Origin: Ligula intestinalis
Taxonomy: Eukaryota > Platyhelminthes > Cestoda > Diphyllobothriidea > Diphyllobothriidae
Length of the DNA: 64,000 nucleotides
Direction of reading: 5' to 3'
Assembly: GCA_036362985.1 (NCBI GenBank)
Contig: JAYGXS010000007.1
Coordinates: 7,975,954-8,039,953, forward strand
Below are positions 24,230 to 32,910 of the stretch, piece by piece. Made by a program: the position numbers and the translations under genes. The notes below the pieces were generated by a model that saw nothing but the letters and a program-made list of their open reading frames with translations, was not told where the DNA came from and did not search any database. The stretch's first letter is position 1. Each line of letters starts with the position of its first letter.

Positions 24230-24790
24230 AAATTTACTAGTAGCCTTTACTATAAAATGGAAAATTTCCTAAAGTTCACAATAAATGAGCATACATTTAG
24301 CGAATTATATTTTTCGGCATTGGTCACAAGTATAAAAAAGTGACCGAGAAGTATAACCAAAACCTTTGGAGACTACGTGATGCTTTTACCAAAAATTGCA
24401 ATTATTACCACCACCATATTTCAACACTATGAAGTAGTACTTCCAATTTACCTCAACTTATGTGGGAAACTTCTAGGGCATTTTTGCTCTGCCTAGGCAA
24501 ACAAAACATTTGAAAGTAACAAATATTTAAAAGTAGGACAATTTTTTACAAATGTTTTACTGAATATTCAATTTGACAGATTGCACTCAGTACGTAATAA
24601 TCCGTTTCATCCCTACACCTAGAGGCACAGTGTTTGCGGTATCTGTATAATTTATTCCCTTTGGGAAGCTTCGTCGAGTTAATTTCGTTAAATATTTTTG
24701 ACGAGCAAGCCTATAGCGTATATTAGTTACTTTAAGTGACAAAACGATGTACAGCTTAGTTATCGGCGTTTGCACCTGTAAAAGCTCGGC
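24230..24790 (+). repeat. Intronic repeat, copy 1 of 2
   Basis: Shares with 25290-25795 the block TTTTTCGGCATTGGTCACAAG...GTGACCGAGAAGTATAACCAAA (24308-24362 versus 25393-25446). About 270 bp later comes the block TTTTTGACGAGCAA... through TTAGTTACTTT...GTAGCTTAG-like (24692-24775 versus 25706-25790). The spacing between copies is about 1.08 kb in direct orientation, which suggests a local duplication or two insertions of one repeat. The clear AAAGTGACCGA core is flanked by a short inverted GGTCAC/GTGACC pair. No coding content. Confidence 0.7.
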
Positions 24791-25289
24791 ACAGACTCAA
24801 AAATACTATTGGACGAAAGTGTCCAAAGTTAATTCGGTTAAATTATAAGGTTTGCATAATCGAGTTTCAGCCTCTTTCTTCAGCATCGAAAACAGGAGCA
24901 TTATCATGATTGTAGAGAATGGAGTCTTTGAGTATGAATACCTGGTGCTTTGCGGAATCCATTCAGCAGATGCAGTACAATCATCGTGGGCAGACTCCTA
25001 GGACACTTTTTCGAAAAATCTATTTTTTCTACGAATTTAAAACTCTAAAGTGATTATCATCAATGAAATGGCATGAACGAAATATTCGTAAAAGCATGCA
25101 TTTTACTGGCTATTTTTTTCTGGAACATAATTGAATTTAGACAGCTGTCAAGTTACGCGATGGAGTTGATGCAGGCTAATCCTTGGAAGATAATCTACAC
25201 ATAAAGCAGTCTTGAAATATTGGTCTGCCTAGCACCGCTGAATTAAAAAATAAAATATTTATCGATCAGGGAGGGATTATTAAAGGCTT

Positions 25290-25795
25290 AAATTTTGACG
25301 GAACTTTATGAAAAAGTGTTACTTCCCTTTACAGTGAAATTAAAGAGTTCTTAAAGCTCAAACAAAAATTGCATCCTATGATAGGTGAATACGTTTTTCG
25401 GCATTGGTCACAAGTACAAGCACGTGACCGAGAAGTATAACCAAATTATTTTAATCACCATGTTTGAACATTGAGAAACTGTCCTCTAACACTTCCTCGA
25501 CTTATATAGGACGCTGCTACTGAGTTTTTATAGGCAATTATGGTCTGCCTAGGCAAAAACCTAAACGTTCAGTTTGAAAAGATTTGAACAGTACCTTAAA
25601 AGCCGTTGAATCTTAGAATGAGGCTCACAGCATTCGTGGCGTCTGCAAAATTTATTTCCTTTTTGAAATCTCCTTCGAGTTGGCTTTGTAAGCCATTTTT
25701 GACGAGCAACTGTTGAACGTTCACTAGTTACTTTTAGTTACTGAAATGCATGTAGCTTAGGTATCGGCAATTGCAACCTGCAGTTTGCGTCTTTC
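25290..25795 (+). repeat. Intronic repeat, copy 2 of 2
   Basis: Partner of 24230-24790; runs directly into the Penelope-like fragment at about 25860. Confidence 0.7.
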
Positions 25796-25859
25796 CTCCT
25801 GACCGCCGTTGCGTGCTGGGCCACTCGTGTCCGGAGAAATCGCCCAGTTTCTCACTCGA

Positions 25860-26010
25860 CGGGATCCAACCATATTTTCAAGCTTAATGAGGCCAAAATC
25901 CTCTCAAGAGTTGACAACCGCGTGAGCTGCGAGCTGCTTGAGTCATGGTTCACAGGCTCACAGTCCATTACCAAACGCAACGATTTGCCGTACCCATATT
26001 GCCTACTGAG
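25860..26010 (+). mobile_element. Penelope-like GIY-YIG C-terminal fragment
   Basis: Plus-strand frame from about 25870 reads IFKLNEAKILSRVDNRVSCE then LLESWFTGSQSITKRNDLP and PYCLLRH. This is the characteristic end of the GIY-YIG endonuclease in animal PLEs (helix with E.ARILSR.DNR..RE..E.W followed by the N..DLP..Y..LR tail). The catalytic N-terminal half is missing. A related fragment of the same tail type lies at 30280-30420. Confidence 0.8.
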
Positions 26011-26294
26011 ACATTGTCTGACCCTGAGGAACAGTCACGTTTGAAGGGTCTGGCCCAGACAAATCTGACGACAACGGACATAATAATCGCGCATATATCA
26101 TGCCCACATCCGACACAGACAACAAAACCGCGGAAATTAATGAGTCGAAAGCAAAGTGTCAAGCTAGCACCGCACTAGTTAAGGCTCCAAGCAGTGATTA
26201 CAGCAACTGATAATTATAGTACGCATGCGGATAGCCGCTATGAACTATAAATACCGTGCAATCTGTGCATGCCTCACACAATTCTACGGTTACC

Positions 26295-26385
26295 TATGAT
26301 AACAGATTCTCGTCAGAATCGGAAATGTCAGAAGAATAAAATTCTTGTTCCAGCGATCGCATCTTCTTCTCCTTCTGACTATCTA
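26295..26385 (+). mobile_element. PLE terminal hairpin fragment
   Basis: Matches the hammerhead-like terminal segment at 63888-63950 in its 3' half (GAAATGTCAG...AATAAAATTCTTGTTCCAGCGATC, 26325-26378); the upstream core is reduced to CTCGTCAGAATCG. It lies 3' of the PLE fragment at 25860 on the same strand, so it may be the terminal region of that element. Confidence 0.5.
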
Positions 26386-26430
26386 GGTCTTTATCAACGC
26401 TTACTGTTGCTACTACTACTGTCAACAACG

Positions 26431-26600
26431 AGCCCATAGTGCAATGGTAAAGTGGCAAACTCAATGACCAAAGGTCCCGGGTTCGAATCTCGGGTTTCCA
26501 ACCCCTGAGACTGGGTATGACTGGCTGATGATGGCTAGCAAGCCGAAAATGGCTATTCCCGTCTCCATTTTCTTTGTCGGATCCATTCCAGCGTATATTT
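26431..26600 (+). repeat. tRNA-derived SINE, copy S1
   Basis: A tRNA-like head (CAATGGTAAAGTGGC box A; GGGTTCGAATCTC box B at 26479-26491) is followed by the hammerhead-like segment (26519-26563) and the conserved TTTTCTTTGTCGG tail. In the segment the strand CTGATGA is kept, stem II is GGCT/AGCC (fully Watson-Crick), but the expected GAAA is shifted to GAAAA by a G12-type substitution and stem I has a mismatch, so this copy is probably inactive. Confidence 0.75.
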
Positions 26601-27954
26601 TTTTGATTTTCGAGCAACAGAAGGACCCTTCACCCTTTTTTGTCAAACAGACGTTAGCTACTAGTAGCCATAGAGTTATTCAACCAAACAACAGACCTAA
26701 TGCTCCTGTCATCACCCAGAACCTGGTTACGGCCGGTCCTGCCCACTTATGAGGAGAGACCAAGGTAAAAAATTAAACTGAATCGTCGTAACAACCCGGT
26801 GTAACGCACCCGGTTCTGCCCAAGACGACCACTCACGGGCACGCGCACGGAGTAATCAACTAGTGCCCTTATTATATCACGCGATATTAGCGTGTCCAGC
26901 GTTTGTCTCACTCGCTCTCAGCGCGCTATCACCTCATTAAGCGAAGGTAAAAAACGGTTCTGCGTCTGAGAAAACTGAGCCGCACCCCATCATCTGGAGG
27001 ATTAGTCATACGGCGGCGGCGTCACCTCTACAAAATGGGGCAACGCCTTACTGAGAAGCCGTAGCTGCAGTAGACCAGCTCCAGTCAGTACCGTTGCGCA
27101 AATTGTGAACAGATTGCCAGACGGGCGGAAGCGATAGGGATTTTTGTGCGTGTGTGGGGTGGGTTAGCAAAAGTGGACATGAAACGGGCGTCTGAAACGG
27201 GCCTTTCAGGTAACTTCATCCAAGGCAACAAAATTGGCCGAATCCCATCGGGTGCATTAATATCTTGCAGTGTTTACTTATCCCAAAACTTGCCGGTTAT
27301 GGGAAAAAAACGAAGCAAGAAGAATACCGCAAGATAAAGAGCTTATTGTCACAAAATCAGCGTCAAGCAACTAATTATGCTGAGAGTGCTTTCAACAACA
27401 GTCTGCTGGGGGCGGCGAGTTAAAGAGGCGCAGCAAAATGTCTAGATGGTTATGCAACCTAACGCACATTCGCTTAGAGCTGAATTGAGTTCTTGGATCG
27501 AATATCCCGGGAGTGGGATCAAATGGTATTGCATTTTGAGCAGAAGAATTTTTGGAGAACAGGCCGTACTTCAAAAATTATCTTGCCACCAATTAAAACC
27601 GTAAATGTTTTGATACAGTAAGCACTACCTACTTCATCACTTGCATGGTTACTTGCCCTGCTATTCTGGGCACAGGGAAATTATGCAGCATACAGTACCT
27701 CTTTTACAAAAAACCAACCGAAAGAAACGATTTTTAATTTTTCAAATGAACTCAGCTCTCCTAAGGAACTCGCAGACATATACGAAATGGCCCAAGCTAG
27801 ATTGACGAGGAGACCATAAAAGGCTCGATTTCACGGTGATTCTGGCCAGTCTATTTGATCTGCCTGCAAGAACCACAAAGTTGAGTACGCTCGGTCCCTG
27901 ATGTTGGTGCTAAGTCGGATGCCTGGAGACAGGCTAAAGATGTCAGAGATGTTT

Positions 27955-28262
27955 GCCGGTAATATTGCAATACCAGTCACTATTCGGCTGCTGGCGGGGC
28001 TCGAAAAATGAGACCCAATGCAGAGCAGGGCGAGTGAGTTCCAGTAGTAGCGGTTGCTGAACATTATTCAACGAGTGTAAATATCTCCTGATAACGAGCT
28101 CGTAGCTCATTGGTTAGAGCGTAAGACTTCTAATCAAGAGGTCGTGGGTTCGAGCTCCGAGCGGGGTATCACTTGGGGTTGGGTATGACTGGCTGATGAC
28201 GGTTAATAAGCCAGAAATGGTCATTCCAGTCTCCCTTGTCTCTGCCGGCAACACTATTAGCC
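27955..28262 (+). repeat. tRNA-derived SINE, copy S2 (most complete)
   Basis: Order on plus: TTTGCCGGTAATATTG (27952-27967); a ~120 bp 'module' containing CGGCTGCTGGCGGGGCTCGA (27983-28002) and ACGAGTGTAAATATCTCCTGAT (28072-28093); a tRNA-like head, box A TAGCTCATTGGTTAGAGCG (28109-28127) and box B GGGTTCGAGCTCC (28147-28158), with an anticodon region CTTCTAATC like tRNA-Arg(UCU); the hammerhead-like segment (28187-28231); and the tail CTTGTCTCTGCCGGCAACACTAT (28235-28257). Because the tail sequence TGCCGGTAATATTG also precedes the module, the copy looks like more than one unit of a tandem head-to-tail repeat about 290 bp long. RNA polymerase III transcription from boxes A and B is inferred. 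Confidence 0.82.
28187..28231 (+). ncRNA. Hammerhead-ribozyme-like fold in SINE S2
   Basis: Stem I is GACTGG (28187-28192) with CCAGTC (28226-28231). The core strand CTGATGA is at 28193-28199. Stem II is GGTT (28201-28204), loop AATA, AGCC (28209-28212), flanked by an unpaired C and A. The core strand GAAA is at 28214-28217. Stem III is A-T, T-A, G-C (28217-28219 with 28222-28224) with a two-base loop, and the predicted cleavage is after T28225 (triplet ATT, allowed by the NUH rule). Stem I continues past a small internal loop with GGG/CCC (28181-28183 with 28233-28235), the place where type I hammerheads make their loop contact with stem II. Deviations are the C/A mismatch at 10.1/11.1 and a very short stem III, which usually needs dimers to work. 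Confidence 0.7.
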
Positions 28263-28419
28263 GAGTTGATGTTGACAACTGCGTCATAACTCATTGCACT
28301 CATGTTATAATTTGAGAGACTACTATGGCATAGATGGCAAGAAGAACGGGGAAGATAACGGCGGTATAGAGAGGGCTCATTGGTGGCATTGCAGAACACA
28401 GGTGTTGTAACGGTGGCGC

Positions 28420-28920
28420 TTTGTAGCCCTCTGGAATCACCAAGGAGTTGCACAATAAAAGTGCGTAAAACTGGAATCCACCCCAAGGAGATTTGATTGT
28501 GTACAAAACCCGGAATTGCTATTTCAGGTGGCAGTTGTGCTGAATGTGTCCGCGAGACGAAGCCCGGACCTGACGGGGACATGCAATGTCCTTTCCAGTC
28601 TGTGTTGCAACTCACTCTCTGAGATGTGACAGTTGCTTAAAAGTCATTGTCAAGCGCGTTTGCTTGCAGCATGATTGGGTGCATTGGAATAAGTTCACCT
28701 ACTGCTTGGCACACGTAATTGGCCCTTGAGGAACTGCGGCTGGTTGAACACGTGTGAGGGCTCGTGTGCGTGTGCAGTGGTTTAGGGTCCTCGCATGGGA
28801 CAGTCACCAGCGAGGGCATATGACCTCGGAGACAGTCAGCATCGACAAAGGAATCACTGTGGCAATTGGTCACAGGCAAGATGCCTCAAGGAGGGCAGCA
28901 TTCGGTTAGGCGAGACTCCT
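28420..28920 (+). repeat. ~500 bp direct repeat, copy 1 (PLE 3' region)
   Basis: Matches 30455-30960 with shared landmarks TGGAATCACCAAGGAGTT (28431), CTGAGATGTGACAGTTGCT (28619), AAGCGCGTTTGCTTG (28653), GTGGCACACGTAATTGGCCCTTGA-like (28705-28730) and GTGCGTGTG. The 30 kb copy directly follows a PLE GIY-YIG tail, so the repeat is probably the 3' untranslated/terminal region of that element; the coding part is missing here. Confidence 0.65.
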
Positions 28921-29664
28921 AACAGCAGTCTTTCCTTGGGGACTAGGCTGGAGTCCCTCCATTAACTAAAAGAATGTTAGTAATATAGCCACCTCCCATT
29001 CTAACGTTGTTACCAGACTCAACCGCAATCGCTGCAAACTTCATACAAAGAAGGCCTTTATCGTCAGACGGGCGGAAGCAATATGATTTTTGCATGTTAA
29101 CGAACCTGAATATTTTTGCTAGCAAAAATATGGCAGGTTGAAAGGACAGCCAATTGAATAGCAAACAAAGTGTTCAGCTCCACTACGAGCCATAACTCAT
29201 TAAAAGCTGGAGGAGGGGAGGAGTGAGAGATGAAGCCGGAGCCGGAAATAGGCCTTTCATGCTACAATTCAACCAAAAATGGCCAGATAGACGTAAAATG
29301 TTTTCCTACCCTTTTCTGGCTTATTGTAACCTTGAATAAATTGACTTAAAATAGCAAAAAATACGTACTCCTTCTAGTAGTGTCAACATTGAGTAAGAGT
29401 GTAAAATGCATTCTAGCATGCTTTTAAATCGCATCAGCAGTCTCTATCTGAAAGTACTCTTAGCATAATTATTTATTAGAGAGTGACTTTTTTCCGTAGG
29501 CGCCTTTTCTTCCACAATTCTTTTTGTTTTCGGTTTGCATAATGGAGAACGTTTTGGGTTAATAAGACGAAGGCGGGCCTGAACAGGACAGCCAGAATCC
29601 CGATTGCTTCCAGTCGTGGACTGCATCGCCTTCTACACCTAGGTAGTCGAGACACAGGCTAAAT

Positions 29665-29765
29665 AATATGGGGAGATTTGAACCCAAGATAGTAAGATCA
29701 TGGCTTCAAGTAAAGCTTGCGCTCTAACCATTTGCACTGCAAGACACCTCACCGGGCCGTTGGGT
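29665..29765 (-). repeat. SINE head fragment
   Basis: Minus-strand tRNA-like head: box B as GATTTGAACCCAAG on plus (29675) and a box A complement GCGCTCTAACCATTTGCAC (29728). No hammerhead segment follows in the expected position. Confidence 0.55.
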
Positions 29766-29984
29766 CATTTATCCACTTAACTCATTTATCTTCTTCACAC
29801 ATGAAGGATACTGCAGCGTTAATTGGGGTTAAAACGACAACACTGGCTCACAATAAATGTGAGGTTGAAGAAGACCTCTGAGTGAGCCAGCATGATTAAG
29901 CGCGCAACGCTCTACTGCCGCTCGGAATCATGACTTTATATAAGTCCAAGATGCCAAAATTACTTGCTTATCGGGTGTTACAGG

Positions 29985-30260
29985 CTAGACTTCTTCCTCA
30001 GTTGCAGCAGCATTTTTAATTGCCATCTTACTTGAAGTTACATCTGCCGCAGTGGTTTGGAAGTCGGCCTCCGAGAAGCTAATCTTCCACAAAGTTTGAT
30101 TTGACAACTCGACACCACCCTGAGCACAATCCCATAGTCTTATGGTTAGGTCAGGACCTTTAGATACCAGAAAATGAATTGTCGCCGCCGTTGTAGACAA
30201 AGCAATCGCGTCAGACCTGAAGGATCGAGCAGTAGTGGAGATGAGAAGTGAAGCTAGCAC
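29985..30260 (-). other. Unassigned 91-codon frame
   Basis: Contains KGPDLTIRLWDCAQGG, superficially like a WD repeat end, but it is isolated and adjoins PLE sequence at 30280. No splice-bounded exon is evident. I do not assign a function. Confidence 0.15.
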
Positions 30261-30279
30261 CCAGATTGTGGCCCATTCG

Positions 30280-30420
30280 GCGGAATTTGACCACGTCTTT
30301 ACGTTTAACGAGGTCGAGGTTCTCGCAAGTGATTAAAATCGGGTGAGCCACAAGCCGTTAGAATGATGGCGCGCAGGCCCACAGTCCACCAACCAGCGCA
30401 ATGACTTGTCGTTCCCGAAT
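30280..30420 (+). mobile_element. Penelope-like GIY-YIG C-terminal fragment
   Basis: Plus frame gives EFDHVFTFNEVEVLAS, then after stops WRAGPQSTNQRNDLSF and NSALR, the same tail as at 25860-26010. Stops at about 30335 and 30355 break it. The ~500 bp repeat that follows (30455-30960) is shared with 28420-28920. Confidence 0.75.
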
Positions 30421-30454
30421 TCTGCGCTGAGACTGTCTGTACGCTGTGGTGTCA

Positions 30455-30960
30455 CCGTATAATTACACCCTTTGGAATCGCCAAGGAGTTAGGCAACAAG
30501 AATGGCGTAAAAGTGGAAGTCACCCGGAGTTGTTGTCCGGGTAGCAGTTGCGCCACTGGCGTTGTCTAGCGGGCAAGGCCTGAAGTGGACTGGTGGTGTC
30601 TTTGTCAATCCGTGTTGCAACTCACTGTCTGAGATTTGACAGTTGCTACTAAGTGATTATCAAGCGCGTTCGCTTGTGGCATGACTGGGTGCGTTGGAAT
30701 AAGGTCACCTATGGCGTGGCACATCTAAGTGGCCCTTGACGAACTGTGACTAGCTGGGCGGTCGTGCGTGTGCGCACGTGTGTGCGAGTGAATGTTTGGC
30801 CTAGCGGTCTAAGATCATCGCGTGGGGGCAGTCACAGCACAGACACAAGATTTTGAGGCAGTACGCATTGACAAAGGAATCATAGTGGTAGTCGGCCACA
30901 GGCACAACGTCTCAAGACAGCCTACATGGTTATGCTGGCGTTCGGATAGGCTGGGCTCCT
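30455..30960 (+). repeat. ~500 bp direct repeat, copy 2 (PLE 3' region)
   Basis: Partner of 28420-28920; see that entry for shared landmarks. Contains a GTGCGTGTGCGCACGTGTGTGCG-like GT/GC alternating stretch at 30764-30786. Confidence 0.65.
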
Positions 30961-31565
30961 TACACTGTCTAGGTGGTGGAATCAGTCATTTAGTGAGAAT
31001 GCGAGTAACCAGCGATTTCAATGATAGCGAGCCCAATGATCAAGTAATAATCAGACCAACATCCAACACGGGCAATAAAATCGTGGCCTTCAGCGACTCG
31101 GATGCGGACTGCCAAGGCTTTATCGAGATCTGCAGACTATAGAATGCAAGTGGTTGCATGGTACCTAGATCCCATGGATACTTCATTCCCTGTGCCTTTA
31201 CCGGCTTTGTTTACGACTGTCTCCGAGGATGGATTCGAGTGAGAATCATGGAATGTCAGGCTGATAAGCTTTTTGCTCCAACAATCACATCTAGTTCTGC
31301 TAATGGTTTGCTAATTTGATTCGTCCCTATCCCTCGGAATGCGATCTCAGTAGCTTATAATTTATCAAGGGCAAAGATGTAAAGCACCATGTCGGTCGGC
31401 CCATGGCCTGAGCACTTATTCGAATACTGGTATAGACTAAAGCCTCTAGTAGAGTTCGAGGGCAGTACATACATGTAAATATCATTCAAGTTGGGGACCT
31501 CTGACCACCACACGAACTTTGTTTAGTTCGGAAGCCTATTCGATCGGTGTTCGCACATTCCTGAG

Positions 31566-31568
<3 letters not shown>

Positions 31569-31603
<35 letters not shown>
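31569..31603. repeat. (AT)n microsatellite, 35 bp
   Basis: Uninterrupted AT dinucleotide run of about 17 units inside rootletin intron 1. Confidence 0.97.
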
Positions 31604-31604
<1 letters not shown>

Positions 31605-31689
31605 CTAATAGAAGCAAAGATGCACGTCCATGGACATATATGAGGACATAACGCGATTTCGGGAACCAACTCATTCGGTTGCAGTGCCG

Positions 31690-32165
31690 AAAAAGACAAG
31701 GGGAGACTGATATGTCAATTTCCGGCTCATTAACCAATCACACCCGACCCCGAGTGGTGAACCACCCAAGGCTCGAACCCGGGACCTTCTAAATCAGAAG
31801 CCCAACGCTCTAACCACTCAGCCAAGGGTTCATTGCTTTGCCAATTAAGATCGGGAGGCATTCACACTCGTTTATGAACGTTCACTGGTCTCGATGCTCG
31901 CCGTCAATGCTACCTGCCTAGACTAATAGCCACTATGTGGCTGCTAACGAACCTCGAGAATGCACCTCAAGACAGACCGGGGCAAGTAAGTTCCGTTAGC
32001 GATCGGTGAAAATTAATCAATGAGTGTCATTCAGTTTTATATACCGTGTTCATTTGACCCGACTTTGAAAAATTGGACTGTTCCATTGTGATTCGAACCC
32101 ATAACAGCAAGGATAAAACTGGAGTACAGCCAACGCTCCAACCATCTGTGCTACGAGACCGGCCT
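31690..32165 (-). repeat. Cluster of SINE pieces (S3), mixed orientation
   Basis: On minus: tRNA-like head 31835-31760 (box B complement GGCTCGAACCCGGGACC on plus at 31772-31788), a decayed hammerhead segment 31745-31690 with the CTGATGA strand deleted, and an upstream module end at 31875-31850. On plus: a module segment at 31900-32030 (GCCGTCAATGCTACCTGCC, then GTTCCGTTAGCGATCGGTGAA). On minus again: a tRNA-like head at 32165-32085. At least two insertions in opposite orientation abut. Confidence 0.65.
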
Positions 32166-32424
32166 AGCCTACTGCAGTGTGTAGAGTCCACATAGTCTGA
32201 TAAAGAAAGCTGCCTGAAAAAAGCAAAATTTTTTCCAGCATTCACTTTAGAATCCTCCTAATAAATATTTGAATAGGCATTAAATAATGAGTAGGTTCTT
32301 CTGGCTGGTCTGAAAACGTATTTTGTCCACATATGGAAGCTCGGCGTTCACTGAACTTTACTGTTTTGGATTTTAATCCCACTGAGTGCGTCTAGAGCGT
32401 TAGTCACGTCCGCTTAAAACTCTT

Positions 32425-32509
32425 CCTCTTTCTCCTCCTTCTCCTCCTCCTCCTCCTCCTCCTCCTCCTCCTACTACTACTACTACAACTACTATTACTT
32501 CTACTACTT

Positions 32510-32541
<32 letters not shown>

Positions 32542-32910
32542 TATACTACTACTACTACTCCTACTACTACTTCTACTACTACTTCTTATACTACTACGAC
32601 TACTACTTCTAATACTGCTACTACTACTGCTACTAATTCTATCAATACTACCCCTACTTTTCCTACTATAATTACTTCTACAACTAATTCTAACACCGCT
32701 ACTATAATAATTACTCCCATGCTCACTTATATTATTATTAACACTACTACTATTAATAATGCTATAACTACTACCACTACTGCTAATACTTCTACCACTA
32801 TTAATTCTACTTTTCATATTACAACTTCTACAACTTGTACTACCACCACTACCGCTATTACTAATTCGATTACTTCTGTTTGTACTACAAAGCCTATCTC
32901 CTTTCTCAAA
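32425..32910. repeat. ~480 bp trinucleotide microsatellite (CTC then CTA/TAC)
   Basis: Begins as (CTC)n at 32430-32472 and turns into imperfect (CTA)n with TTC/TAA variants up to about 32880. Both strands therefore carry long chance open frames (Ser/Arg-rich on minus, Thr/Ile-rich on plus), which I reject as genes. Confidence 0.95.

Noticed and set aside
29985..30260. WD-repeat-like KGPDLTIRLWD frame on minus
   Set aside because: A single weak motif, no second repeat, no splice signals, and adjacent to PLE sequence.
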